Origin: a virus
IMG/VR virus record: IMGVR_UViG_3300049825_000898
Location: 1 to 22,003 of that record
DNA: 22,003 nucleotides
Reading direction: 5' to 3' (one strand)
Part shown: in pieces, positions 8,751 to 15,914 of the stretch
Position numbering within the stretch: position 1 is the first letter of the stretch
Layout of the letters: each line of letters begins with the position of its first letter
The notes under the pieces: model-generated
The model's input: only the letters and a program-made list of their open reading frames with translations
What the model was told of the DNA's origin: nothing
The model's database searches: none
Translations under genes and position numbers: made by a program

Positions 8751-8769
8751 AAACACGCCCTTCCCTTCC

Positions 8770-8810
8770 AGGCCCCGCGTGCGGTAGAGGTCCAACCGAA
8801 CGCGGGGCTT
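8770..8810 (+). terminator. Strong hairpin, terminator-like
   Basis: An 11-base outer stem (AGGCCCCGCGT against ACGCGGGGCTT, one G-T wobble) is followed by a single G/A mismatch and a 4-base inner stem (CGGT/ACCG), closing a 9-base loop. The 3' arm leads into a short TTTG rather than a long T run. It is stable enough to stop transcription from the upstream operon, but the weak T tract leaves open an RNA-processing or regulatory role. Confidence 0.55.
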
Positions 8811-8835
8811 TGTCGATTCGCCCGCCTTCCAGGTG

Positions 8836-8867
8836 AAGCCGGTCCGGAGTGGATGCCGGCCCGGCTT
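8836..8867 (+). terminator. Second hairpin with matching architecture
   Basis: A 7-base outer stem (AAGCCGG/CCGGCTT), one T/C mismatch and a 4-base inner stem (CCGG/CCGG) enclose an 8-base loop. This repeats the design of the hairpin 26 bases upstream: outer stem, one mismatch, 4-base inner stem, 8-9-base loop, 3' arm ending in GGCTTT. The stem sequences differ, so the two are not simple copies. It ends 43 bases before the scaffold ATG and could be a tandem terminator or a leader structure. Confidence 0.45.
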
Positions 8868-8914
8868 TAACCGGACGAATTGATTCCGCCGACATGCCGG
8901 CGTTAAAGTCATGA
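8849..8914 (+). CDS. Possible 21-residue leader peptide
   Basis: A GTG at 8849 opens a 21-codon frame (MDAGPALTGRIDSADMPALK then Ser) whose TGA overlaps the scaffold ATG as ATGA, the same junction used by confirmed gene pairs here. An internal ATG at 8894 would give only six codons. The scaffold gene lacks a Shine-Dalgarno, so termination-reinitiation from this frame would explain how it is translated. However, the frame is short, its GTG lies within the loop of the upstream hairpin, and no ribosome site is evident for it. Confidence 0.2.
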   Translation: MDAGPALTGRIDSADMPALKS

Positions 8915-10095
8915 GCGAACCAACGACCATTCCAGAAGCGTCTGCTGAGAGCCAGGCGCCAGTCTCAGGGGCTGTCCCCCCTGCCGGAAGCGCGCCAGCC
9001 GCGCTTTCGTCCGCCCTGCTCAGCGAGCGCATCAAGGCGCAGCTCACGGGCGCGTCACCCGCAATCACGCCTCCCGCGCCCAGCCCAGAACCATCGCTAG
9101 GCGCGTCGGGCACACCCCCGTCCCAAACCATTCCCCCTCCGTCTCCGGCGCCAACGGATCCGCCGTCAGACTCTGATGATGACTCCGATGACGAACCGGC
9201 CGGCTTGCCGCCGCGCGCTCTCGCGGCCTTGAGCCAGGCGCGGAAAGCCAAACGCGAAGCGAAAGCTCGCGCCAAAACGCTCGAACAGGAAAACGCCGAA
9301 CTCCGAGCGGAGCTTGCTGGCAAACCCGGCAAGCCTGCGGACCATGACGCGGCCACGGCGGCCACTGCCGTCCCCACGACCACTGAGCTGCGCATTCCTG
9401 AACTGGTCCAGGCCGAGAAGGTGGTGGGTGAGCAGGAAGGCCTGCGCAACTGGGCTCGGACCCAGACCTCGGTCTTGCGTCGCGCCATTGATGCCGGTGA
9501 TGTCGACGCGGTGATCAGCCGACTGCAGTCCCAGGTCAAAGACCACAACGTCACGCTCCCCACTGATCCGGAAGGCGTGATGGAGTGGATCGACGGCGTG
9601 CGGACTACGGCGGAGGATCGCCTCGAAGAGGCTCGTCTGGATGTGCGGTTCATTCGACAGCGCGCCCAGACCCAGGGCGCCGCCATGCGCACCGAAAGTC
9701 AGGCCCTGGCGAGCGAATGGGCGCCCAAGATGACTGACGCCACCAGTGAGCAGGGCAAGAGGGCCTCGATGATTCGGAATTACTTTCCGGCCCTCGAGCA
9801 GCATCCGCTCGGACCCCGGTTCATTGCGGCGGCGGTGCGCGGTTGGGAGGTCATCACTGCTGAGCTCAGTGCCAAGCCTGGTCAGGCTGGAGCCGCCTCG
9901 CCGGCCATGGCAGCCGCCTTACCGCCGAAGCCGGGCGCCAAACTGCCCGGAGCGCCGGCGGTGGTCCCGGCCCGGCCAGATGAAGGCGCGGAGTCCAGCG
10001 GGTCCCTCGCGGCCAAAATGCGCGCAGCGACGTCGGAGACGGAGCGGGAACGGTTGAAAACGGAATGGGTGAAAGCCGCTTTGGCTGGGCGATAG
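8911..10095 (+). CDS. Probable capsid scaffolding protein
   Basis: This 394-residue protein should act as the internal scaffold that guides capsid assembly and then leaves or is digested. Its composition fits: residues 1-85 are Pro/Ser/Ala-rich and probably disordered, 86-95 form an acidic patch (SDSDDDSDDE), 102-137 are a Lys/Glu/Ala-rich coiled coil, and 170-330 are largely helical. Another Pro/Ala linker leads to a C-terminal basic amphipathic helix (residues 368-394, RAATSETERERLKTEWVKAA), the kind of element that binds coat protein in other scaffolds. It lies directly before the capsid gene. No protease motif is visible, so it is not obviously a prohead protease. Identification rests on position and architecture rather than recognisable family sequence. 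Confidence 0.7.
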   Translation: MSEPTTIPEASAESQAPVSGAVPPAGSAPAALSSALLSERIKAQLTGASPAITPPAPSPEPSLGASGTPPSQTIPPPSPAPTDPPSDSDDDSDDEPAGLPPRALAALSQARKAKREAKARAKTLEQENAELRAELAGKPGKPADHDAATAATAVPTTTELRIPELVQAEKVVGEQEGLRNWARTQTSVLRRAIDAGDVDAVISRLQSQVKDHNVTLPTDPEGVMEWIDGVRTTAEDRLEEARLDVRFIRQRAQTQGAAMRTESQALASEWAPKMTDATSEQGKRASMIRNYFPALEQHPLGPRFIAAAVRGWEVITAELSAKPGQAGAASPAMAAALPPKPGAKLPGAPAVVPARPDEGAESSGSLAAKMRAATSETERERLKTEWVKAALAGR

Positions 10096-10143
10096 CCTGG
10101 CCGGCACAAGAAGGTTCAGAACCTATATTTGTAACGCAACCAA
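10096..10143 (+). promoter_or_regulatory. Leader of capsid gene with small hairpin and TATATT
   Basis: This 48-base gap contains a perfect 5-base stem with a 3-base loop (AGGTT/AACCT, 10112-10124) and an A/T-rich patch with TATATT at 10124-10129, one base off a -10 box. No matching -35 hexamer is seen at 16-18 bases, and no Shine-Dalgarno precedes ATG 10144. It may boost expression of the capsid gene, but evidence is weak. Confidence 0.2.
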
Positions 10144-11136
10144 ATGGAAACCATCGATCAATTGGTCGGTAACCAGGAAGATTGGGCACAATACGTGACC
10201 AATATCGAGATGCGGGAAACCCCGTTTCTCGACTGGCTGCCGGTCGGGGACAAGCCTGTGAATCCCCTCTTCAACTACCAGGCTGAGAAGTTCCGCACGC
10301 CGCGCCGCAATGCGCACGTGGACGGCAAGCCATTCGCTGAGCCGTTCAGCGCCGGCGATTCCCGCACGCAGGTCAAAGCCCTCGTGCAGTGGTTCGACCA
10401 CGGCGTCTCGGTCAGCAAGCTGGCCCAGGATGTCAGCAACATCGCCGGCATCGCCGACGAGCTGGCGCGTGAGATCCCCAAAGCCCTCAAGGAAATGGCG
10501 ACCGACATGGAGGTCAATTTCCTGGAGGATAACGACGGGCGCGAAGACAACAAGGTGGTGGGCTATCTGACCCGCGCGGCGGGATCCTGGCACGCCACCG
10601 CGGCTCAAACCCTCTACCCGGTGGACGCCAACTTCCGGCCCCCGACCGCCAGTGTCGTCAGCACGGCCTGGGCAACGATAACGGAGGACGCCGTGCGTGC
10701 GGTGCTGCAGAGCATTTGGGAGGAGTCCAAGAGCAGCGAGATGCTCACCGCTCAAGCCGGCAGTGATGCCATCAAGGGCATTGCCAACTGGCAATACCTC
10801 ACACCCGCGAGCAACGTCGGCACGCCCGTGGTGAATGCCGCGGTCAAGCGCGAGTTCAAGGACAAGACCGTGAGCCGCACGGTGCGACGCTATGAAGGGG
10901 ACTTCATGGACGTCGAGTTCGTGCCCAATCCGTGGCTCGTGTTCCTGACGGGCACGGCGAACAACCGTAAGGGTCGAGTGTATTACCAGCATCGATCCAA
11001 GTGGGAGATCCGATGGAATCAAAAGCCGCGCGTCTATCGGCCCGAGTTCAAGGGAGGATCCTACGAAGCCTTCATGGACGCGCTGGTGATGCTCGTCTGC
11101 AAGAACCCCCGCGCCGAAGGCATGCAGAATCCGTAA
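10144..11136 (+). CDS. Major capsid protein (SU10/DUF5309-like)
   Basis: This 330-residue protein should be the main shell subunit with an HK97-type fold. Its N-terminus (GNQEDWAQYVTNI then ETPFLDWLP, residues 9-33) resembles the start of SU10-like capsid proteins, which typically read 'NREDL...I.NI...ETPF'. A region around 86-133 (VSVSKLAQDVSNIAGIADEL followed by a long helix KALKEMATDMEVNFLEDN) corresponds to the family's spine helix area. C-terminal strands follow (GDFMDVEFVPNPWLVFL). There is no N-terminal delta domain, consistent with a separate scaffold gene upstream. Position after scaffold and before a small beta-rich protein agrees. Family placement is from memory of conserved motifs. 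Confidence 0.83.
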   Translation: METIDQLVGNQEDWAQYVTNIEMRETPFLDWLPVGDKPVNPLFNYQAEKFRTPRRNAHVDGKPFAEPFSAGDSRTQVKALVQWFDHGVSVSKLAQDVSNIAGIADELAREIPKALKEMATDMEVNFLEDNDGREDNKVVGYLTRAAGSWHATAAQTLYPVDANFRPPTASVVSTAWATITEDAVRAVLQSIWEESKSSEMLTAQAGSDAIKGIANWQYLTPASNVGTPVVNAAVKREFKDKTVSRTVRRYEGDFMDVEFVPNPWLVFLTGTANNRKGRVYYQHRSKWEIRWNQKPRVYRPEFKGGSYEAFMDALVMLVCKNPRAEGMQNP

Positions 11137-11170
11137 GCGCCGGCCGGCAACTGAACCATAGCGAACGAAC

Positions 11171-11647
11171 ATGAAATTCATCAAACTTGGTCCCGATTAC
11201 GACCTGAACCAGGGATTCACCCACAAGGTGGTCATTGGCTTTGCCGACGTAATCGCGCTCACGAGCGCTTCCGCTTACTCGATCAACCCGTCCTCGGCCC
11301 GCTTGGCCGTGCTAGCGGCCTCCGCTGCCACGAATCCCGCGGGGACGATCGTCAAACAATGCGCTGCGCGCGTCACCACTGCCTTCGCGGGCGGCGCTGG
11401 CACGCTGGCCATCACTGTTGGGGACGGCGGCGACGTCGCCCGATACCTCGCGTCGTCCGACATGAAAACGGCCGCCTTCTACGGTCCAACGCTGAAGATG
11501 CCGTTGCTCTACCTTGTCGCCGACACGGTCGACTTCATCATCACGGCGGGCACCGCCATGACGGGATGGACCTCCGGAGAAATGGAGATCTACCTTGAGC
11601 TCGGCGATATCAACGCCCTCAACTTCCCGCGGAGCTCCCTCGGATAA
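11171..11647 (+). CDS. Probable head decoration protein
   Basis: This 158-residue protein is rich in Ala, Thr, Gly and Ser and looks mainly beta-stranded, with alternating hydrophobic segments such as KVVIGFADVIAL and AAFYGPTLKMPLLYLVADTV. It has no signal peptide or catalytic motif. It lies 34 bases after the capsid gene and before a strong hairpin, the usual place for a decoration or cement protein that stabilises the expanded shell. The ATG has no Shine-Dalgarno. An alternative is a head fibre base. Confidence 0.5.
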   Translation: MKFIKLGPDYDLNQGFTHKVVIGFADVIALTSASAYSINPSSARLAVLAASAATNPAGTIVKQCAARVTTAFAGGAGTLAITVGDGGDVARYLASSDMKTAAFYGPTLKMPLLYLVADTVDFIITAGTAMTGWTSGEMEIYLELGDINALNFPRSSLG

Positions 11648-11652
11648 TCACC

Positions 11653-11680
11653 CGGCGGGGCGGCTCACGTCGCCCCGCCG
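11653..11680 (+). terminator. GC-rich hairpin after the head genes
   Basis: A perfect 10-base stem (CGGCGGGGCG/CGCCCCGCCG) with an 8-base loop starts five bases after the stop of the decoration gene. Only CTGTT follows, so the T tract is poor. A partial terminator here would leave capsid transcripts abundant and connector transcripts scarcer, a common phage strategy. It ends 8 bases before the next ATG, so it may also affect translation initiation. Confidence 0.6.
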
Positions 11681-11688
11681 CTGTTCCC

Positions 11689-12078
11689 ATGGCCATCCTG
11701 ACGGTCGATCTCACGGCCCTGCCGCTCAACGCTCGTCGCACCTTCGACGCGGTGATGAAGAGCGAGACCGCGGCCGAAATTGTCCGCGCCAAGGCGCGGC
11801 AGCGCCGGATCGCTCAGTGGTTTCACAACAATCGCCCGCGCGCCATCGAGGGCCTCGGCGGCCAAATCATGGCGATCGATCCCTTTATCTGGTCCGCCTT
11901 GCGTCGCGTCTGCAAGGCCGTGCCTGGTGAAGACCAGGAAGTGCAGAACTGGGCCGCCCGCAAATATCCGGAGCTTCGCGTCCGCCACCAACCTACCCGA
12001 GTGCAGGTCGGCTACGGCAGCACCTCGGAACGCAACCTCAAGTTTTCCAAAACCTATGTCACATCGTCTGGTCGGTAA
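11689..12078 (+). CDS. Probable connector-region protein, unknown function
   Basis: I do not recognise this 129-residue protein. It starts eight bases after the GC hairpin with no Shine-Dalgarno. Residues 10-60 are helical and basic (RRTFDAVMKSE, KARQRRIAQWFHNNRP), the middle is mixed, and the end is beta-like (VQVGYGSTSERNLKFSKTYV). There is no membrane segment. Its position between capsid and a neck-like gene suggests a role in head completion or closure, but that is guesswork from gene order. The 3' end overlaps the following gene by 23 bases in another frame. Confidence 0.5.
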   Translation: MAILTVDLTALPLNARRTFDAVMKSETAAEIVRAKARQRRIAQWFHNNRPRAIEGLGGQIMAIDPFIWSALRRVCKAVPGEDQEVQNWAARKYPELRVRHQPTRVQVGYGSTSERNLKFSKTYVTSSGR

Positions 12079-12466
12079 GCGCATCGAATTCGAGTTGGAA
12101 TCGCAGGACGGCCCGCGCTGCCGTCACGTGGCCCTGCTCAAGCCGGGCCGCCACGAGGGCGAGGTCTTCCTCGTGCCTGAAGACCCGGACGGTCCACGAG
12201 GCTTCCTGGCGGTCGGGCTCCTCTACGTGCATCGGGAATTGGCGCCGGCGCCGGTAGGGGCGACCGATTCGGCGCCAGCGGACGAACCGCCTCCCGTGCC
12301 AGCCCTCGAGGACGAATCGGCGCAAGTGACCGATGCGCGCCGGCTCTCCGAAACGCCGATCAGCTCCGAAACTCGCCGACGCCGGGGACGCGGAGGGCCG
12401 GTGGACCACGGCAGCGCCGCTGCCGGACCGGACGAGTACCAGCCCAAAGGCCTCGCGCTGGAGTAA
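12056..12466 (+). CDS. Small protein with disordered Arg-rich tail
   Basis: The chosen start, ATG 12056, gives 136 residues and a 23-base overlap with the preceding gene. A much longer upstream extension in this frame exists but would overlap that gene almost entirely. Residues 1-60 look like a compact beta-rich domain (KRIEFELESQ, HVALLKPGRHEGEVFLV, GFLAVGLLYVH). Residues 62-136 are Pro/Ala/Glu-rich and probably disordered, with a basic patch TRRRRGRGGP near residue 105. Such a tail could contact DNA or other head proteins. No family is recognised. Confidence 0.5.
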   Translation: MSHRLVGKRIEFELESQDGPRCRHVALLKPGRHEGEVFLVPEDPDGPRGFLAVGLLYVHRELAPAPVGATDSAPADEPPPVPALEDESAQVTDARRLSETPISSETRRRRGRGGPVDHGSAAAGPDEYQPKGLALE

Positions 12467-12492
12467 TCGTCCAGACGTTCGGACTCCCTGCC

Positions 12493-13530
12493 ATGATTCG
12501 CCGCGTGGATTACGTCGACCTGCTCCAGCACAGCGCCCGCTGTGCCGGGCTGGATCCGGACACGCTCAGCACGGGCGAGTTCCGCGACTTCCGACTGTTC
12601 CACAGCGATCGTCTGCAGCGCATCTGGGAAGCGCGGGACTGGGTCGAGATCAAGCCGGTGGAGAAACGCTACTTTCGGGATCTGTACGCCAGCGCCACCT
12701 CCTACGCGGCCGGAGCGGAGGTGTTCTACGCCGGTCCACGGGCCTACTACCAGATGCTGCGCACGGGCGGCGTGTCCGGCCAGGCGCCCGCGACGCTGAG
12801 CGGCACCTGGATCCCCAATCTGGCCTATTGGGCGGAGTGCCAGACGGAATACACGGCGGATGAATACGAGGCGAGCGCCACCTACGTGCAGGGTGATCAG
12901 GTGTATTACAGTGTCACTGATCGTTACTACCAGCTCTTTGCCGCCACGAGTACGGGAAACCTGCCGACCGACACCAGCAAATGGGGTGTCCTGACGCCCT
13001 TCGATCGCTACGTGGCCTATGCTCAAACGGGTCTGACGGCGTTTGACCAGGCGTTTGCGGCCTACGATCGCGATCCGGAACTCGACGGGCGCGCCCGAGC
13101 CTTGACGGCCTTCCAGAGCGAGTTGGGCCTCCAGGTGATGGACGACGTCCCGTGGGCCTGGGTCGACTTCCGGCGCCGGGTCCCCTCCTTGTCGGGCGAC
13201 ACGTGGGACTCGACCGCGACCTATGCCGTGGGCGACCAGGCCTATTTTTCCAGCGGAACGGCGCGCGGGAACTTTTACGATTGCATCACGGCCACGAGCG
13301 CGGGCGAGTCGCCCCTCACCGCCGCCGCCAAGTGGAGCCTGGTGCAGATCCCCTTTGCCTTCCGTGGATGGCTGATTCACGGCGCCGCGGCGGACTACGC
13401 CCGGCCTGACGGCAACCTTTCGATAGCGGATCGGGAGGAGGCCCTGGCCCGAACCGCCCAGGAGCAAGCCACCCTCACCTTTGATGCGCAGTCCGCACAC
13501 GCGCATCGCACCACTGTGTTCACCCGCTAA
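12493..13530 (+). CDS. Probable neck/adaptor protein with three beta modules
   Basis: This 345-residue protein begins with a helical segment (residues 6-50, DYVDLLQHSARCAGLD... and RLQRIWEARDW) reminiscent of head-tail adaptor proteins in podovirus-like phages. Three related modules of about 45-50 residues follow at roughly 65-113, 123-170 and 236-288. Each reads like Y-x-A-S-A-T-Y-x2-G-x2-V-Y-Y, then an aromatic pair, a T/S-G-x-x-P turn and a closing W. This pattern resembles small carbohydrate-binding beta modules of the CBM5/12 type. Helical adaptor-like sequence lies between modules two and three and after the third, so the modules look inserted. The protein has no signal peptide. A neck role is inferred from place and N-terminus. 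Confidence 0.55.
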   Translation: MIRRVDYVDLLQHSARCAGLDPDTLSTGEFRDFRLFHSDRLQRIWEARDWVEIKPVEKRYFRDLYASATSYAAGAEVFYAGPRAYYQMLRTGGVSGQAPATLSGTWIPNLAYWAECQTEYTADEYEASATYVQGDQVYYSVTDRYYQLFAATSTGNLPTDTSKWGVLTPFDRYVAYAQTGLTAFDQAFAAYDRDPELDGRARALTAFQSELGLQVMDDVPWAWVDFRRRVPSLSGDTWDSTATYAVGDQAYFSSGTARGNFYDCITATSAGESPLTAAAKWSLVQIPFAFRGWLIHGAAADYARPDGNLSIADREEALARTAQEQATLTFDAQSAHAHRTTVFTR

Positions 13531-13544
13531 CACCTCACCTCACC

Positions 13545-13901
13545 ATGGGCTATACCATTCCAATCCAACAGGCGGACCGGCGCTATCCCGTCGCCGCCAC
13601 CAATCCTCTGGCCGCCTCCGCTGTCGTGGCCGCCACGCCGGGCTGGTTGCGCGGGATCTACGGGTACAATTCCGGCCCGTCGCAATTCATCCAGATTCAC
13701 GATGCAGCGGCACTGCCCGCTGACACCACCGTGCCATTGTTTTCGCTGCCGGTGGCAGCGGGCCAACCCTTCTCCTTTGTGTTCTCGGAAGAGCTCCGCG
13801 TCACCAACGGCATTCAACTCTGCAATTCCTCAACCGCCGCCACCAAAACCATCGGGGCTGCTGACGTTCAATTCCTATGCACCTATCGCTTGCGCGCTTA
13901 A
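13545..13901 (+). CDS. Small beta-rich virion protein
   Basis: This 118-residue protein is of a type I associate with phage structural regions: a beta sandwich with a segment like GIYGYNSGPSQFIQIHDAAA (residues 37-56), a P-L-F-S-L-P-V strand and a highly characteristic end, RVTNGIQLCNSSTAATKT followed by IGAADVQF. It probably decorates the head or tail. It has no signal peptide, in contrast to the gene that follows and overlaps it by 25 bases. The ATG lies in a C/A-rich leader without a Shine-Dalgarno. Function is not known to me. Confidence 0.6.
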   Translation: MGYTIPIQQADRRYPVAATNPLAASAVVAATPGWLRGIYGYNSGPSQFIQIHDAAALPADTTVPLFSLPVAAGQPFSFVFSEELRVTNGIQLCNSSTAATKTIGAADVQFLCTYRLRA

Positions 13902-15295
13902 TTCTCATCCTGACGCTTTGTTTGCCTTCGCTCGCCGTCGCGCAGTTGGGTGGCGGCATTTTCACCGGGAACGGTCTGTCGTCCAGTGTCCTCTACGTCA
14001 ACAGTGGAGCCAACCTGTCGAACGCATTCCGCTCAATGCGTTCGGGGATGACCATGTTTATTGGACCGGGCCTTTACAACACGCCATCCCAGCAAGGGGA
14101 CTGGCTCTTGACAAGCTTGGGGCTCACTAATCTGGTAAACTTTGCGATCATCGGATCCGGTCCAGGTACAGTCCTCTCCAATAATCTTTTTGGCAGTACA
14201 ATTGCCATGGAACGGTGCTCTAATTTCGTCATGCAGGGGTTTACGATGATCGGCACCCGCACAAACAATGGTGGTGCAACCCATAATACCTACGCCGGCG
14301 CGGTCATGGGGGTTGCCACAAATGGTTATGGAACGTTCCGTGATGTTACAATTACCAATTTTGACACGCACGGCATTTCGTTGAATGGCGGAACGCCTGG
14401 AAATCCAGTTGGGCCGGGCTCAATCGGCATGCGTTACCTAAATTGTAACTTTTACGGGATTGGAACAACAAACTATAACAACGCAGGGCCGGGAACACCG
14501 GGGGTTGACGGTGTTGCGGTAAACGGAGTCTCGAGCGACACTGCATTCCACAATTGTCGTTTCCTCGGCAATGTTCGCGACATCGAGATATATGACGTGA
14601 TCGACACAAGTAGCCTTTCGATTTCTGGATGCTACTTTGAGGCAACCGAGGACGCTGCCATCTGGCTCGGGCATCAGAACAATTCGGTCAAGATCCGAGG
14701 TGTCTCCATCATTGGAAACTACTTCAGTGGTCGCACCAATATCGCGCCCGCGTTGTTCAGGCCGTTTGCGATCAGGTTTGCCGGTTGTGATGGCCTGGTG
14801 ATTCAGGGGAACTATTTTTCTGGATACGCGTACCAGATTGCCAACGTTTCCGCGGCGGACTACCCGATCCTCAATCTGGATGTCTCCGGCAACACGTTTT
14901 TTGGTCCGTACTTCGATGGGATCCAGCTGGCCTACGATTCTGGACTTACGACGCGAGCCACCAATGTCGTCGTGCGGCATAATAATTTTGAGTTTATAGG
15001 TCGACACGGGTTGAGGTTTGCCATATCCGCCGGAGAAGTGTCGTGGAACAGATTTCACCTCACCGGCTTGGCCGGCGGGGGAGGCGTGGGCTATGGGATG
15101 GAAGTGGGCGCGGCGCCATTTGTCACCAATGTGAACTCCATCATCAGGGAAAACTTGTTTCGCGACACGGCGTCCGGAGGTATTCGGCTCGAAACTGGGT
15201 CGAGGACAAATTACGTCATCCGCAATCGCATGGACGGAGCGGGCACCGTCGTCAGTGACGCTGGCGTTGGCAATTCCATCACCACATTCCCATGA
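13877..15295 (+). CDS. Secreted right-handed beta-helix protein
   Basis: This 472-residue protein opens with a signal peptide (residues 1-22, MHLSLARLILILTLCLPSLA then VA, cleavage before Gln23) and continues as a parallel beta helix of the pectin-lyase type. The fold start is visible at 49-100 (MRSGMTMFIGPGLYN, NFAIIGSGPGTVL), followed by many N-G-x-x-I and G-N-x-F turns (NCNFYGI, GCYFEA, GNYFSG twice, RHNNFEFIGRHGL, RENLFRDTASGGI). Phage tailspikes use this fold to bind or cut surface sugars, but tailspikes normally have no signal peptide. Catalytic residues cannot be assigned by eye. The gene is visibly richer in A/T (rows near 50% GC by count versus about 65% in the neck gene), suggesting recent acquisition. 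It overlaps the genes on both sides. Confidence 0.75.
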   Translation: MHLSLARLILILTLCLPSLAVAQLGGGIFTGNGLSSSVLYVNSGANLSNAFRSMRSGMTMFIGPGLYNTPSQQGDWLLTSLGLTNLVNFAIIGSGPGTVLSNNLFGSTIAMERCSNFVMQGFTMIGTRTNNGGATHNTYAGAVMGVATNGYGTFRDVTITNFDTHGISLNGGTPGNPVGPGSIGMRYLNCNFYGIGTTNYNNAGPGTPGVDGVAVNGVSSDTAFHNCRFLGNVRDIEIYDVIDTSSLSISGCYFEATEDAAIWLGHQNNSVKIRGVSIIGNYFSGRTNIAPALFRPFAIRFAGCDGLVIQGNYFSGYAYQIANVSAADYPILNLDVSGNTFFGPYFDGIQLAYDSGLTTRATNVVVRHNNFEFIGRHGLRFAISAGEVSWNRFHLTGLAGGGGVGYGMEVGAAPFVTNVNSIIRENLFRDTASGGIRLETGSRTNYVIRNRMDGAGTVVSDAGVGNSITTFP

Positions 15296-15792
15296 ACCGC
15301 CTTCGCCTTATTTCTCCCATTTTCGTCTTCGTCGCAGTCGTGATCGGCCACGCGGCAATCGCCGCCCCGTCGGTCACGCTCGCCTGGAATGCCAACAGTG
15401 AGACCAACCTCGCCGGATATCGCCTGTATTGGGGGCCCGCCGCCCGCACCTACGGCCAGAACCAGACGGTGCCCGTGCCGACCACCATTGCGACGGTGAC
15501 GAATCTGGTCCCGACGAAAACCTATTTCTTCGCGGTGACCGCCTACACCACTGATGGACTCGAATCGGATTACTCCGACGAGGTCAGCTACACGGTGCCG
15601 CCGCCCAGGCCGGTGGCACCACGCGACCTGCGGATCGTGACGAGTCTGCAGGCCAGCCAATCACCAAGTGGGCCATGGACAAACCTATGGACAATGAGCC
15701 AACCCGTCCCGGCTATGCCGGCGAAATCGCCCCTGGACCTTCCGGTCGACGGCGGATGGTTTTATCGGAGCCAGAGCCAGCTGACAGAGTGA
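15292..15792 (+). CDS. Secreted fibronectin type III protein
   Basis: This 166-residue protein has a signal peptide (residues 1-24, hydrophobic core ISPIFVFVAVVI, cleavage near AIA-AP) and one fibronectin type III domain at about 26-103. Diagnostic segments are VTLAWNANSETNLAGYRLYW, VTNLVPTKTYFFAVTAY and ESDYSDEVSYTV. A C-terminal segment (115-160, SLQASQSPSGPWTNL to GWFYRS) resembles the short 'S.....W.....FYR' endings that I associate with secreted Verrucomicrobiota proteins. Fibronectin domains in phages usually mediate loose sugar or surface contacts. The gene overlaps the beta-helix gene by ATGA, so both are coupled. As an exported protein it would act in the periplasm or at the cell surface. 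Confidence 0.75.
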   Translation: MNRLRLISPIFVFVAVVIGHAAIAAPSVTLAWNANSETNLAGYRLYWGPAARTYGQNQTVPVPTTIATVTNLVPTKTYFFAVTAYTTDGLESDYSDEVSYTVPPPRPVAPRDLRIVTSLQASQSPSGPWTNLWTMSQPVPAMPAKSPLDLPVDGGWFYRSQSQLTE

Positions 15793-15914
15793 AAGCGGCT
15801 TTGGCGAACGACGAGACAAAGCGCCGAATCTACAAATATCTGCATGCCAACGCTGAGCTACAAGAAATGGATGAACACTCTGTTTGGGATGTTCATCCAG
15901 GGCGGGGCGCATAG
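15789..15914 (+). CDS. Possible 41-residue nested protein
   Basis: A GTG overlaps the stop of the fibronectin gene (GTGA) and opens a 41-codon frame, MKAALANDETKRRIYKYLHA onward, whose second half overlaps the holin-like gene in another frame. It would be soluble, charged and helical. The stop-start junction imitates real gene pairs here, and overlapping small genes are common in lysis regions. Nevertheless it is short, with no ribosome site or recognised family. It may simply be a ribosome pathway to the holin start at 15844. Confidence 0.25.
   Translation: MKAALANDETKRRIYKYLHANAELQEMDEHSVWDVHPGRGA

Larger units (their letters stand above)
8631..8910 (+). promoter_or_regulatory. Structured 280-base intergenic region before scaffold
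   Basis: This is the only gap over 200 bases. It is more A/T-rich at its left end (8631-8710), where TCTTAGG occurs twice (8632 and 8685) and a weak hairpin lies at 8671-8688 (AAGACA/TGTCTT). It then contains a short inverted repeat GCACT/AGTGC (8705-8720), a 10-bp tandem repeat, two larger hairpins and a possible leader ORF, each listed separately. No tRNA shape was found. It separates the packaging operon from the head-assembly operon, so it is the natural place for a late promoter, a terminator, or both. I could not identify a convincing -35/-10 pair. Confidence 0.5.

Noticed and set aside
8631-8910. Possible tRNA or attachment site in the intergenic region
   Set aside because: The hairpins do not form a cloverleaf, there is no T-loop consensus, and no integrase is in the window.
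10069-10086. A 17/18-base match between the scaffold gene end and the sequence at 15789
   Set aside because: A match of this length is expected by chance at appreciable frequency in a 22-kb window and both copies are read in coding sequence.
12223-13533. A 436-codon minus-strand frame opposite the neck gene
   Set aside because: Antisense shadow of a gene with coherent modules; product lacks motifs.
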